Of a stretch of DNA of 14,921 nt, positions 1 to 7,767 are shown in pieces. The notes beneath the pieces are model-generated. The model saw only the letters and a list, made by a program, of their open reading frames with translations, was not told the origin of the DNA and did not search any database. Position numbers and translations under genes: made by a program. How positions within the stretch are numbered: position 1 is the first letter of the stretch; every line of letters begins with the position of its first letter. The stretch spans positions 1-14,921 of the forward strand of contig JADHRO010000024.1 in assembly GCA_016777395.1 (NCBI GenBank). Direction: 5' to 3'. Origin of the DNA: Chitinophagales bacterium. Lineage in GTDB: Bacteria > Bacteroidota > Bacteroidia > Chitinophagales > UBA8649.

Positions 1-45
1 TCTATTCAATATATTGCAAATTCAAGCCACAAATAACAATCTATT

Positions 46-969
46 ATGGAAATTTATCTCCTCATCGCCGTCCTCGTCGCAATAGCTTTACTTGGTTTGT
101 ACCTGTATCAAACGCCTACTCCCTTAGATACTTTAAAAGCTAAGTACACCGATGAATATTCACACTTTATTCAACTCAATGGTTTAGATGTACACTATAA
201 GAAAAAGGGAGCTGGCTTTCCAGTACTTCTTATTCATGGTACTTCTGCTAGCCTGCATACATGGGGGCAATGGGAAGATGAATTATCCAAAAACTACACC
301 ACTTACAGTATTGATATGCAAGGCGGTGGATTAACTACTCCTCCACCCGACCATGATTATTCCATATCAGCCTATCTAAGTCTTATAGATGCCTTTGTTT
401 TAGAATTAGGCATAGATAGCTTCTATTTAGCAGGCAATTCCTTAGGAGGACATACAGCTTGGGCCTATGCAGTTCACTCCCCATTATCAAATCGAGTTAA
501 AAAACTAGTCTTGGTAGACCCTTCAGGCTTTACAGACCCCAATCTAGCAAAGCCGCTGGTATTTCAATTGGCGCAATTTGATGTACTCTTTAAGATCATC
601 GAAAGTCTAAATATCAAATCTTTAGTGAAGAAAAGTCTAAGGGAAGTATTCTATAATGATGCCTTAGTTACCGAAGAGATATTAAATCGATACAATGACC
701 TCATGAATAGAGCTGGAAACAGAAAGGCCTTCTTACATAAAGTTAAGCAACTAGAAAATGGAGAAGCAGCTAATTTGGTAAAGATATCCTGCCCAACCCT
801 AATACTCTGGGGAGAAGATGACATTTGGATACCGTTGAGTCAAGCAGATATTTTCACTACTCACATCCCTGACAATGAATTAATAATTTACCCAGAATGC
901 GGCCATATTCCTATGGAAGAAAAAGCAAAAGAAAGTGTTGGTGATGTTATCAAATTCTTTGAAAAATAA
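46..969 (+). CDS. Membrane-anchored alpha/beta hydrolase
   Basis: This 307-residue protein has the full signature of the alpha/beta-hydrolase fold. An HG oxyanion motif lies at residues 64-65 (LLIHGTSAS). The nucleophile elbow is GNSLGG, with Ser132. The likely acid is Asp259 in LWGEDD, and the catalytic His287 lies in ECGHIPM near the C-terminus. Residues 3-20 form one hydrophobic helix without a clear cleavage site, so it is probably an N-terminal anchor holding the catalytic domain at the inner membrane. Substrate cannot be told from sequence: esterases, haloperoxidase-like and C-C hydrolases share this pattern. The ATG at 46 starts directly with the anchor. The next gene, cysS, begins 97 bases later, so a shared transcript is possible but not shown. 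Confidence 0.9.
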   Translation: MEIYLLIAVLVAIALLGLYLYQTPTPLDTLKAKYTDEYSHFIQLNGLDVHYKKKGAGFPVLLIHGTSASLHTWGQWEDELSKNYTTYSIDMQGGGLTTPPPDHDYSISAYLSLIDAFVLELGIDSFYLAGNSLGGHTAWAYAVHSPLSNRVKKLVLVDPSGFTDPNLAKPLVFQLAQFDVLFKIIESLNIKSLVKKSLREVFYNDALVTEEILNRYNDLMNRAGNRKAFLHKVKQLENGEAANLVKISCPTLILWGEDDIWIPLSQADIFTTHIPDNELIIYPECGHIPMEEKAKESVGDVIKFFEK

Positions 970-1066
970 CTACATTTTACAAATTATCATATCCCATAGC
1001 TTCTTTGGTATCAAAAAATTATTCTTTTTTATTCCAACTCAAAACCTTTCCTTTATCTTTACCTTC

Positions 1067-2542
1067 ATGTCGAGCTTACACATTTATAATACGCTAAGTA
1101 GAAAAAAAGAAGAATTCAAACCTATAAATCCTCCTTTTGTGGGTTTATATGTATGCGGACCTACAGTTTATGATGAAGTTCACCTTGGAAACATGCGTCA
1201 ATTTACAAGTTTCGATGTAGTTTATCGTTATTTGAATAATCTAGATTATCAAGTGCGCTATGTTCGCAACATCACCGACGTGGGGCACTTAACTGATGAC
1301 GGTGACGATGGCGAAGACAAAATAGAGAAAAAAGCTAAAGCCAATAAAATTGAACCAATGGAGATTGTTCAAAAATATACCAACGGCTTCCATCATATCT
1401 CAAAGCTATTCAACCTAATCGACCCTAACATTGAGCCCACAGCTACGGGACATATTGTCGAACAAATTGAGATGATCAAACGAATTATTGCTAATGGATA
1501 TGGTTATGAAGTCAATGGTTCAGTCTACTTTGATGTCAAAAAGTATTTAGAAAAATATCCCTATGGCGAACTTTCAGGAAGAAAAATTGATGAGCAACTG
1601 GAGCAAACAAGAGCTAATTTAGAGGGCGGCTCAGAAAAAAAATACTTCGCTGATTTTGGTATTTGGAAAGCTGCTTCTAAAGAAACCATCATGAAATGGC
1701 CATCCCCGTGGGGCGATGGAGTACCTGGCTGGCACCTCGAATGCTCAGTTATGAGCACCAAATACTTGGGGCAAGAATTTGATATTCACGGTGGTGGCAT
1801 GGACCTTAAATTTCCCCATCACGAATGTGAAATCGCACAAAGTGTTGGAGCAGATGGTCGATCGCCTGTTCGTTATTGGATGCATGGTAACATGCTGACC
1901 GTAAATGGCGAAAAAATGAGTAAGAGTAAAGGAAATTCATTTTTGCCCTTGGAGCTTTTTTCCGGAAAGCATCCGATGCTCAAGAAAGGGTTTAGTCCAA
2001 TGACTGTCCGTTTTTTTATGCTACAAACACATTATAGCAGTACTTTAGATTTTTCTAATGAAGCCTTGGAAGCATCAGAGAAAGGGTTCCAACGCTTAAT
2101 GAATGCCTACAAATCCTTACCCAGCTTACTTGCCAAAAGCAAACAAGAAACCGATACAGATAAAGAAATTGCTGCTCTTGGTGATTCTTGTAAAATGCAC
2201 ATGGATGACGACTTCAATACCCCAAAAACTATTGCCTCACTTTTCGACTTGTCAAGCATAGTGAATAAAATCAATGATAACACTTTGACCGTGAGTCAAG
2301 CAGGGCTTAACAATTTGCAAGCAATAATGAAAAATTTCATTGAGGATGTTTTAGGTTTAGCTTTTGAAGCGAAGCAAGGCAATGAAGCCTTGGATAGTGC
2401 GATGGGTTTAATAATTGAAATGCGAAAATCTGCAAGAGAGAATAAAGATTGGACAACTTCCGATAAAATCAGGGATGAGCTAGGTGCTGTAGGCATTGCA
2501 ATAAAGGATGGTAAAGAGGGAACCTCTTGGTCCATATCATAA
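1067..2542 (+). CDS. cysS: Cysteinyl-tRNA synthetase
   Basis: This cytosolic class I aminoacyl-tRNA synthetase charges tRNA-Cys. It is 491 residues, a normal length. It opens with the family pattern LYVCGPTVYD, followed by the HIGH-equivalent HLGN at 39-42 and the KMSKS loop at 283-287. The catalytic zinc site is intact: Cys30, Cys226 (HLECS), His251 and Glu255 (PHHECE). The C-terminal part carries the DALR-type helical domain and ends in the usual SDKIRDEL...KDG region. The frame stays open upstream to 935, but that stretch overlaps the hydrolase gene and reads as a non-conserved extension. MSSLHIYNTLSRKKEEF at 1067 is the typical CysRS N-terminus. The M28-like lipoprotein gene follows 11 bases after the stop, suggesting co-transcription. 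Confidence 0.97.
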   Translation: MSSLHIYNTLSRKKEEFKPINPPFVGLYVCGPTVYDEVHLGNMRQFTSFDVVYRYLNNLDYQVRYVRNITDVGHLTDDGDDGEDKIEKKAKANKIEPMEIVQKYTNGFHHISKLFNLIDPNIEPTATGHIVEQIEMIKRIIANGYGYEVNGSVYFDVKKYLEKYPYGELSGRKIDEQLEQTRANLEGGSEKKYFADFGIWKAASKETIMKWPSPWGDGVPGWHLECSVMSTKYLGQEFDIHGGGMDLKFPHHECEIAQSVGADGRSPVRYWMHGNMLTVNGEKMSKSKGNSFLPLELFSGKHPMLKKGFSPMTVRFFMLQTHYSSTLDFSNEALEASEKGFQRLMNAYKSLPSLLAKSKQETDTDKEIAALGDSCKMHMDDDFNTPKTIASLFDLSSIVNKINDNTLTVSQAGLNNLQAIMKNFIEDVLGLAFEAKQGNEALDSAMGLIIEMRKSARENKDWTTSDKIRDELGAVGIAIKDGKEGTSWSIS

Positions 2543-2552
2543 ATCAATCAAA

Positions 2553-3539
2553 ATGATTAAAAAACTACTCCCCATTTGTTGTCTGCTGTTCGTGTTTTCA
2601 TGTAAAAACGATAATCCAGCACCCATTTCTAAGCAGCCTAGTTTTGAATTAGCAGAAGCTCCAATATTTAATGCGGATAGCGCATATCAATTCATTCAGA
2701 CACAAGTAGATTTTGGTCCACGTGTACCTAATACCCTTGCTCATCAGCAAACTGCAAGCTGGTTAATTGAGCAATTGAATATCTATGCAGATACACTGAT
2801 TCTACAAGAAGCTACTTTAACTGCTTTTGATGGCACACTATTAGAAGCAAAAAATATCATTGCAGTATTTAATCCTGATGCGGAAAAGAGAATCTTACTC
2901 AGCGCGCATTGGGATACTCGACCATTTGCAGATCAAGACAAGGAAAATCAAGAAGAAGCTATAGTTGGAGCCAATGATGGAGCTAGCGGAGTAGCTATAT
3001 TAATAGAAATAGCTCGTTTGCTGAAGAAGGACGAAATCAATATTGGAGTAGATATTATTCTCTTTGATGCAGAGGATTATGGACAGCCTAGTTTTAGCAC
3101 AGAAAGATTTGTTCCAGATTCTTATTGTTTAGGGTCTCAATATTGGGCTAAAAACCCCCATATTTCTAATTATAAGGCAGAATTTGGAATTCTACTAGAC
3201 ATGGTCGGAGCAGCTAATGCAGTTTTTACGCATGAAGGCAACTCAATCAGTTATGCCAACACCTACCTTCAAAAAGTTTGGAAAATAGGGCATCAACTCG
3301 GTTATAGTGCATACTTTTCTTATCTGCAAACGCCTGCTATAACGGACGACCACCTTTATGTAAATACCCTTGCAAAAATACCGATGATAGATATCATTCA
3401 ATATGACAAAACAACTCAGTCAGGTTTTGGATATTACTGGCACACCCACCAGGACAATATCAAGATAATTGATAAAAAAACATTAAAAGCTGTGGGTCAA
3501 ACGGTTTTGCAAACTGTTTTTCAAGAAAATAAGAAGTAG
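2553..3539 (+). CDS. M28-family lipoprotein, glutaminyl-peptide cyclotransferase-like
   Basis: This is a 328-residue predicted lipoprotein. The signal MIKKLLPICCLLFVFSC ends in a lipobox-like VFS-C with Cys17 as the lipidated residue. The rest is a zinc-dependent M28 fold: AHWDT (119-122), NDGASG (Asp142), FDAEDYG (Glu174, Asp175), LLDMVG (Asp216), DDH (265-267) and WHTHQDN (His297). The order and spacing match animal-type (type II) glutaminyl cyclase, where Asp, Glu/Asp and the His of WHT bind zinc. I therefore favour N-terminal pyroglutamate formation on exported proteins over aminopeptidase activity. An aminopeptidase remains possible, since M28 peptidases share most of these motifs. The frame is open upstream to 2508, but that part overlaps cysS and would bury the signal peptide, so the ATG 11 bases after the cysS stop is preferred. 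Confidence 0.82.
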   Translation: MIKKLLPICCLLFVFSCKNDNPAPISKQPSFELAEAPIFNADSAYQFIQTQVDFGPRVPNTLAHQQTASWLIEQLNIYADTLILQEATLTAFDGTLLEAKNIIAVFNPDAEKRILLSAHWDTRPFADQDKENQEEAIVGANDGASGVAILIEIARLLKKDEINIGVDIILFDAEDYGQPSFSTERFVPDSYCLGSQYWAKNPHISNYKAEFGILLDMVGAANAVFTHEGNSISYANTYLQKVWKIGHQLGYSAYFSYLQTPAITDDHLYVNTLAKIPMIDIIQYDKTTQSGFGYYWHTHQDNIKIIDKKTLKAVGQTVLQTVFQENKK

Positions 3540-3598
3540 TATTCAAAAGTAGCGCCCACGATATGTGCGCTAGGCTTGTAAAGAAAGACAATCCACTT

Positions 3599-4168
3599 CT
3601 AGATGTATCTTTTATCGATACTAAACTTCTCCGGATACTTTGGAGCAATATCTTTGTAAAAGCGCATAATAATTTTCATATCGGCAGCCATATCATCGGA
3701 TGGATAGACCGTCACACCTACCCCAGCCACCTTATTTTTATAATCTACATAACCCAAACATATTGGCACATTAGCCATTTTTGCTACGTGGTAAAACCCT
3801 GACTTCCACTCTTCTCTGTAAGACCGAGTTCCTTCTGGCGTAACTAAGACAACCAAATTTTTCTTTTTCTCAAACAAAGCTGCCATCGCGTCTACCGTAC
3901 TTGGTCGCTCTTCTCCTTCTTTACGTGGTTTTCGATTAATCGCTATACCCCCCAACGGGCCAACAATTAAATTTAAGGGGAACTTAAACCAAGAATCTTT
4001 AATCGTAAATCGAACGGGAATCTTCAAAATTGAAAACGCTAATCGAGTATATAGAAAATCCCAATTACTCGTATGAGGCGAGGCAATCATCACACAACGA
4101 TCTACACCGGCAGGTAGTTTTTTATGTACTTTCCATCCCAATAGGGACATTATTATTCGAGCTAACAT
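3599..4168 (-). CDS. Small PlsC-type (1-acylglycerol-3-phosphate) acyltransferase
   Basis: This 189-residue protein belongs to the PlsC/LPLAT superfamily, whose members transfer acyl groups to lysophospholipids at the inner membrane. Block I is HTSNWD (His32...Asp37, the HX4D catalytic pair). A middle block GGIAINR lies at 73-79 and the PEGTR block at 111-115, where the Glu and Arg bind the acceptor phosphate. It is shorter than typical PlsC (about 240 residues) because it lacks long N-terminal membrane helices. Short forms like this are common in Bacteroidota and are often annotated only as acyltransferase, so the exact acceptor (phospholipid, ornithine lipid or other) is unproven. It converges on the lipoprotein gene and diverges from tmRNA. 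A good -7 box lies 22 bases upstream of its ATG. Confidence 0.88.
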   Translation of the reverse strand: MLARIIMSLLGWKVHKKLPAGVDRCVMIASPHTSNWDFLYTRLAFSILKIPVRFTIKDSWFKFPLNLIVGPLGGIAINRKPRKEGEERPSTVDAMAALFEKKKNLVVLVTPEGTRSYREEWKSGFYHVAKMANVPICLGYVDYKNKVAGVGVTVYPSDDMAADMKIIMRFYKDIAPKYPEKFSIDKRYI

Positions 4169-4189
4169 CGAAGTTATTTAGATGAAAAT

Positions 4190-4197
4190 CAAAGTTA
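4190..4197 (-). promoter_or_regulatory. Candidate -7 promoter box for the acyltransferase gene
   Basis: The minus strand reads TAACTTTG here, an exact match to the Bacteroidota sigma-A -7 consensus TAnnTTTG. Transcription would begin near 4184, giving a leader of roughly 16 bases before the ATG at 4168. I see no clear -33 TTTG at the expected distance, so this rests on the -7 match and its position. Confidence 0.45.
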
Positions 4198-4249
4198 CTA
4201 AGCTTTTGGGACTTTGAGTTGATTAGTAGTAGTTCTAGTAATTTTAACT

Positions 4250-4257
4250 TATCTTTG
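4250..4257 (+). promoter_or_regulatory. Candidate -7 promoter box for tmRNA
   Basis: TATCTTTG is an exact match to the Bacteroidota -7 consensus TAnnTTTG, 20 bases before the mature tmRNA 5' end. Transcription from about 4262-4264 would leave a short leader to be removed by RNase P, as is usual for tmRNA precursors. The -33 element is not obvious: the nearest TTG, at 4219-4221, is too far upstream. Confidence 0.55.
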
Positions 4258-4277
4258 TAAGCGTTCTTAAACATAAT

Positions 4278-4654
4278 GGGGCTGACCGGAATTGACGGCA
4301 TGATTTGTAAGTATACCCGCAGGTCGAGTGTTGTGAATCTCACTCGTAAATCCCAATTCATAATCTTTATTTTAAATGGCGAGTCTAACTTTGCCATGGC
4401 TGCCTAATTCTAGGAATTAGAAGCCTTTGTCCTTGATGTTTGACATCCGATAGGATATTATAGGGCATTATAAGCATCGGGTCCTCACTAGGTAAGAATT
4501 TTCTACTTACTTAATGTTGTAATTGACAGAAATACGGATTGAGTAGTTTTGTAAATCGAGCAGCTAAATCCCGACAATATTCGTTTTACTAAGCTTGTAG
4601 AAAGTATGCGGACAACATGACCGGACCAGGGTTCGAATCCCTGCAGCTCCACCA
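4278..4654 (+). ncRNA. ssrA: tmRNA (transfer-messenger RNA), one-piece
   Basis: tmRNA rescues ribosomes stalled on broken messages and tags the nascent chain for proteolysis, working with SmpB. The 5' end GGGGCTG (4278-4284) pairs with CAGCTCC (4644-4650) as a 7-bp acceptor stem. The third pair is G-U, the alanine identity determinant. It is followed by discriminator A and an encoded CCA (4652-4654). The T arm is complete: CAGGG, loop TTCGAAT, CCCTG (4627-4643). The 5' part GGGGCTGACCGGAATTGACGG is the conserved tmRNA start. A tag reading frame sits at 4378-4407. The mature length of about 377 bases is normal. Both ends lie on one uninterrupted transcript, so this is not a permuted two-piece form. 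Open frames crossing this region on the minus strand are not genes. Confidence 0.97.
4378..4407 (+). other. tmRNA tag-peptide reading frame
   Basis: The codons GGC GAG TCT AAC TTT GCC ATG GCT GCC followed by TAA encode GESNFAMAA. Preceded by the alanine charged on tmRNA, the tag would be A-GESNFAMAA. It follows the Bacteroidota pattern of G-E at the start, Asn at position 4 and a hydrophobic-Ala-Ala end recognised by ClpXP-type proteases. The resume codon is GGC, just after the AT-rich TTTAAAT. Confidence 0.93.
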
Positions 4655-4690
4655 AAAATAAACCCACTCATAGAGTGGGTTTATTTTTAT
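4655..4690. terminator. Bidirectional rho-independent terminator after tmRNA
   Basis: CCCACTC (4663-4669), a three-base loop ATA, then GAGTGGG (4673-4679) form a perfect stem. It extends outward through A/T pairs to about 15 bp. U-rich tails occur on both strands (TTTATTTTTATT on plus, TTTATTTTT on minus), so it can end tmRNA on the plus strand and the exported-protein operon coming from the other side (stop at 4704). Confidence 0.9.
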
Positions 4691-4703
4691 TCTTCCTTAT
4701 AGC

Positions 4704-5609
4704 TTACCACTCATTCTCAATTTGAATTTTAGCATCCTCAATAAAAAATGAACCTATAACTTTACTGTCAGACCAATCAGCTATAATCAAGATCCTTTCC
4801 TTGGCTGGATGTATAAAGTTTTCATCAAGGGATGCAATATACTTTCCTTGGTTATATGTTTCAAAATACTTGTTTCTCCTAATGGATTGATATTTATCAA
4901 ACATTAGATAATAATAACCACCAGAACTAAATGATGAGGGGACAACATATTCATTTGTTATCAATAATAGTAGATGTAAATTACCTGTGCTATCGGTATG
5001 ATAACTGTGTATCTTAATGTTATAGTCTTCAAGGAATATATCATTATTCCCAAATGGTCTTATTACAAAATCCGTAATATCTATAGATTGATTTACAGCA
5101 TGATATGGATCTCTTCCTTTGATATACACGGTATGACAAACATTCTTCTTATCAACATCAAGCTTATCGATGAACCTCTCCTTGTGACCATCATACCAAA
5201 CTGCTCTTTCAAGCTTATCATTTAATGAAAAATAAAATCTTTCTAAATACTTAGTGGTATCTATATTTAAACCTTTATCAGCAAGGTTATCTAAACGAGT
5301 TACGCTACTATCCTCTGGAATAAAAAGAACTAAACTTTCATAAGGATGATAAATTCCAACTAAGTTATGCTTATTAGAATGTTCAGCCAATTCATACCAT
5401 CCAGCCACAAAAAAATATGGCAAAGCCTCGTAGTCAATAATTTCAGGAGAATGGAAATCAAGATAAATAGTTAAATTCTCACCTTCTTCAGATAAAATTT
5501 GATAAGTTTGACCTGAAGATATATTGTGAGTTAGCTCTATATCCTGCCCCTTGACATGTTTACTTACCAGCAAAAAAATAAGAAACAAGGAAATTTGTTT
5601 GATATGCAT
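4704..5609 (-). CDS. Exported protein of unknown function
   Basis: I do not recognise this 301-residue protein. It begins MHIKQISLFLIFLLVSKHVKG, a Sec signal peptide with likely cleavage before Gln21, so the mature form starts QDIELT. The rest is rich in beta-forming and aromatic residues, with no transmembrane helix and no catalytic motif I can name; one internal stretch reads GGYYYLMFDKYQ. The frame runs upstream to a TTG at 5627, but that overlaps the stop of the gene upstream. The ATG at 5609, 11 bases after that stop, gives a clean signal peptide and is preferred. It is the second gene of a two-gene operon with another exported unknown and probably acts in the periplasm or at the cell surface. 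Confidence 0.75.
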   Translation of the reverse strand: MHIKQISLFLIFLLVSKHVKGQDIELTHNISSGQTYQILSEEGENLTIYLDFHSPEIIDYEALPYFFVAGWYELAEHSNKHNLVGIYHPYESLVLFIPEDSSVTRLDNLADKGLNIDTTKYLERFYFSLNDKLERAVWYDGHKERFIDKLDVDKKNVCHTVYIKGRDPYHAVNQSIDITDFVIRPFGNNDIFLEDYNIKIHSYHTDSTGNLHLLLLITNEYVVPSSFSSGGYYYLMFDKYQSIRRNKYFETYNQGKYIASLDENFIHPAKERILIIADWSDSKVIGSFFIEDAKIQIENEW

Positions 5610-5620
5610 TCTTTGTAATA

Positions 5621-6460
5621 CTAACAAGCTGTTGAAATAAAATACGCAACTAATTTAACTAGCTCTTCTGAATCTGCCTTAGAACTAAGAAATAATCCTG
5701 ATGAATCTCCCAGCTCGTTATGAGGAGGCGTAGGAATTTGTATTATAAAATCTGTTTTCCCGTCATTATCCAAATCTCCCGCCCAAATCAAACTAATAAG
5801 AAGATGCTCCCCATAGCATGGAAAAAGAAATAGTTCCTGCGTAGTAAGTTTCTTATTTGATTGATAGTTTAAATAAATAGAATAATCTTTTCTTAAAATC
5901 TCGCCAATACTTTCAGTTTTTTTTAATTCTGCATTTAGAAATGTGTGATAAGGGCCAAATTCAAATGTAAATTCTTCATTATTACGAATTATATGATTAT
6001 CCGTAAAATAATTAATTTCTCGCTCAGTAAGATCTAAACCTGAGAAAAGAATTATACAATTTTCATTATCAGCTACTGAGACCCTATACTCCCAATCATA
6101 CTGCATATCAGGCTCTAATTTATCTAGGCTCAACTTCACTTTTCTTAGAGAAGAAATATGATCTTGCTCAAATAATCCCCACCACTCCCTACTCAATATA
6201 TTAACATCTAATTCACCTTTCTTGTAATCGCCAGCATACAATATCTCAATATTAGAATTTACAGGATATTGAATCAATGCATTTTGTTGTAATGCTTCAT
6301 CAGCTTTTTCTTTACATTGTATCCATAAATTATATTTAGCTCCCCATTCTTTATAATCTCTTGCTGATTTATTAACTGGTTTTTTTGGTTTTTCTCCGCA
6401 ATCATCTTTCCCAAATCCAATCAAGGGCAAGCACAGTAATACAAGAAATAATTTTTTCAT
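5621..6460 (-). CDS. Exported protein of unknown function with a DxDxDG calcium-type loop
   Basis: This 279-residue protein starts MKKLFLVLLCLPLIGFG, a Sec signal with likely cleavage near residue 17 and no lipobox. The mature part begins with a charged stretch that includes Cys21. Near the C-terminus the segment AGDLDNDGKTDFII (227-240) has Asp229, Asp231, Asp233 and Asp237 in the DxDxDGxxD arrangement of calcium-binding loops, as in FG-GAP/integrin-like and dockerin repeats. Only one copy is present, so it may be a structural loop rather than a repeat domain. I do not recognise the family. The next gene follows after 11 bases, so the two are likely co-translated and may work together. Confidence 0.75.
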   Translation of the reverse strand: MKKLFLVLLCLPLIGFGKDDCGEKPKKPVNKSARDYKEWGAKYNLWIQCKEKADEALQQNALIQYPVNSNIEILYAGDYKKGELDVNILSREWWGLFEQDHISSLRKVKLSLDKLEPDMQYDWEYRVSVADNENCIILFSGLDLTEREINYFTDNHIIRNNEEFTFEFGPYHTFLNAELKKTESIGEILRKDYSIYLNYQSNKKLTTQELFLFPCYGEHLLISLIWAGDLDNDGKTDFIIQIPTPPHNELGDSSGLFLSSKADSEELVKLVAYFISTAC

Positions 6461-6464
6461 TAAA

Positions 6465-6472
6465 CAAAATTA
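6465..6472 (-). promoter_or_regulatory. Candidate -7 box for the exported-protein operon
   Basis: The minus strand reads TAATTTTG, an exact fit to TAnnTTTG, only four bases before the ATG at 6460. If used, the transcript would have almost no 5' leader. No -33 TTG is visible at the right spacing, so AT-rich chance similarity is a real alternative. Confidence 0.35.
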
Positions 6473-6513
6473 CTCAATAATTTTCTGAAAAAGTTAGAAA
6501 CTAGGACCGAGAG

Positions 6514-6521
6514 CCCCCCCC
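6514..6521. repeat. Homopolymer of eight C (plus strand)
   Basis: A run of eight C bases lies in the 73-base gap between the end of the zinc GTPase gene and the start of the exported-protein operon. It stands out in such AT-rich DNA. It lies outside any coding frame, about 54-61 bases upstream of the ATG at 6460. Confidence 0.9.
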
Positions 6522-6533
6522 AATAAAAATCTT

Positions 6534-7751
6534 TTATTCAAGGGGATAAACTCTTTGTACTGGCCATGTATCTTGAAATCCCTCCTTCCACTCTTTAATC
6601 GCTAGTTCTTTTTCTGTAGATAAACAATCAGCCAGCTCTTTTCTGATGGATTGCTCATCCATTTCTTGTCCTATAAATACCAATTCATTCTTTCTATCTC
6701 CATAAAATTTGTCCCAATCGGACTCAATATATTTCTGATTATCAACAAAAGCTGCGTATTGAATTCTCTTTTCAAATGGCATACTTGACCACCATACTCC
6801 CGCACTATCAGCTTTTAAAGACCCCCCTGCCTGACTCCATGAAATTGCTTGACCAGGCCTAGAAGCCAACCAAAATAAACCTTTACTTCTGATAATAGTC
6901 GCTGGAAATTTATTTTGAATATAATCCCAAAATCTTTGGGGATCAAAAGGCTTTTTACTTCTAAACACAAATGAACCTATTCCATATTCGTCTGACTCTG
7001 GTGTATGTTCAGATTTGTTTAATTCTTCAATCCAACCAGCACTTTGTTCAGCTTCCTCAAAATTAAACAAGCCTGTATTCAAAATATCTTTAGAATCTAT
7101 TTTACAAAAACTTGATTCAACAATCCTTGCTGAAGGGTTTAATTTTTTAATCGCTGAACGCAAAACTCCTACAACATCTTTATTTACTAAATCTACTTTA
7201 TTTAAAATGATAACATTCGCAAACTCAATCTGATCAGTTAGTAAATTTACTATTGTTCTAAAATCGCCCTCAATATCTGTTAATTGTCGATCGACTAATT
7301 TTTCTGCACTGCCAAAATCATTAAAAAAATTAAATGCATCGACAACTGTAACCATTGTGTCTACATAACTAAAACGAGATAAATCAATTCCATTGTCTTC
7401 ATCAACAAAAGAAAAAGTTTGAGCTACAGGAACTGGTTCGCTTATTCCTGTGCTCTCAATAAGTAAATAATCAAACCTGTCCTCTTTTGCTAGTCTCTCA
7501 ACTTCAATCATTAAATCCTCTCTTAACGTACAACAAATACACCCATTACTCATTTCAACTAATTTTTCTTGAGTTCTGGAAAGTGTATTTTCACTTTTAA
7601 CTAGTTCTGCATCAACATTCACTTCGCTCATATCATTAACAATAACAGCTACTTTTAAATTTTCCTTGTTGTGCAGAATATGATTGAGAAGTGTTGTTTT
7701 TCCAGCTCCTAAAAATCCACTTAATACGGTTACAGGTAATTTATTTTTCAT
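6534..7751 (-). CDS. zigA: ZigA/YciC-type COG0523 GTPase (zinc metallochaperone)
   Basis: This 405-residue G3E-family GTPase is predicted to deliver zinc to client proteins when zinc is scarce. Walker A is GFLGAGKTT (12-20), the conserved metal-binding CICC is at 71-74, ESTG is at 99-102 and the G4 motif NKVD is at 184-187. A CobW C-terminal domain covers about 256-380. Signature stretches such as VIVNDMSEVN, LFNFEEA and SEHTPESDEYGI place it with Bacillus YciC/ZagA and Acinetobacter ZigA rather than CobW or nitrile-hydratase activators. The frame extends upstream to a TTG at 7784, inside the palindrome. The ATG at 7751 yields the standard N-terminus KLPVTVLSGFLGAG and is preferred. The 39-bp palindrome just upstream suggests repression by a Zur-like regulator. 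The assignment to family is firm; zinc specificity is inferred from subfamily. Confidence 0.9.
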   Translation of the reverse strand: MKNKLPVTVLSGFLGAGKTTLLNHILHNKENLKVAVIVNDMSEVNVDAELVKSENTLSRTQEKLVEMSNGCICCTLREDLMIEVERLAKEDRFDYLLIESTGISEPVPVAQTFSFVDEDNGIDLSRFSYVDTMVTVVDAFNFFNDFGSAEKLVDRQLTDIEGDFRTIVNLLTDQIEFANVIILNKVDLVNKDVVGVLRSAIKKLNPSARIVESSFCKIDSKDILNTGLFNFEEAEQSAGWIEELNKSEHTPESDEYGIGSFVFRSKKPFDPQRFWDYIQNKFPATIIRSKGLFWLASRPGQAISWSQAGGSLKADSAGVWWSSMPFEKRIQYAAFVDNQKYIESDWDKFYGDRKNELVFIGQEMDEQSIRKELADCLSTEKELAIKEWKEGFQDTWPVQRVYPLE

Positions 7752-7767
7752 ACAATTATTTTTATGT

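Noticed and set aside
1561..1761. Minus-strand open frame inside cysS
   Set aside because: It is the antisense of conserved CysRS sequence including the zinc-site Cys226 region, with no start context or homologous features.
3551..3571. Imperfect hairpin AGCGC...GCGCT between two convergent genes
   Set aside because: The stem is only five pairs plus two beyond a bulge, with no T-run on either side, so it is not a convincing terminator.
4122..4397. Open frame of 91 codons on the minus strand
   Set aside because: It covers the acyltransferase start, both candidate promoters and the 5' part of tmRNA. The tmRNA structure explains the conservation expected there and the peptide has no recognisable features.
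6523..6539. A/T inverted repeat AATAAAA/TTTTATT at the end of the zinc GTPase gene
   Set aside because: The stem is entirely A/T and overlaps the stop region, too weak to call a terminator.
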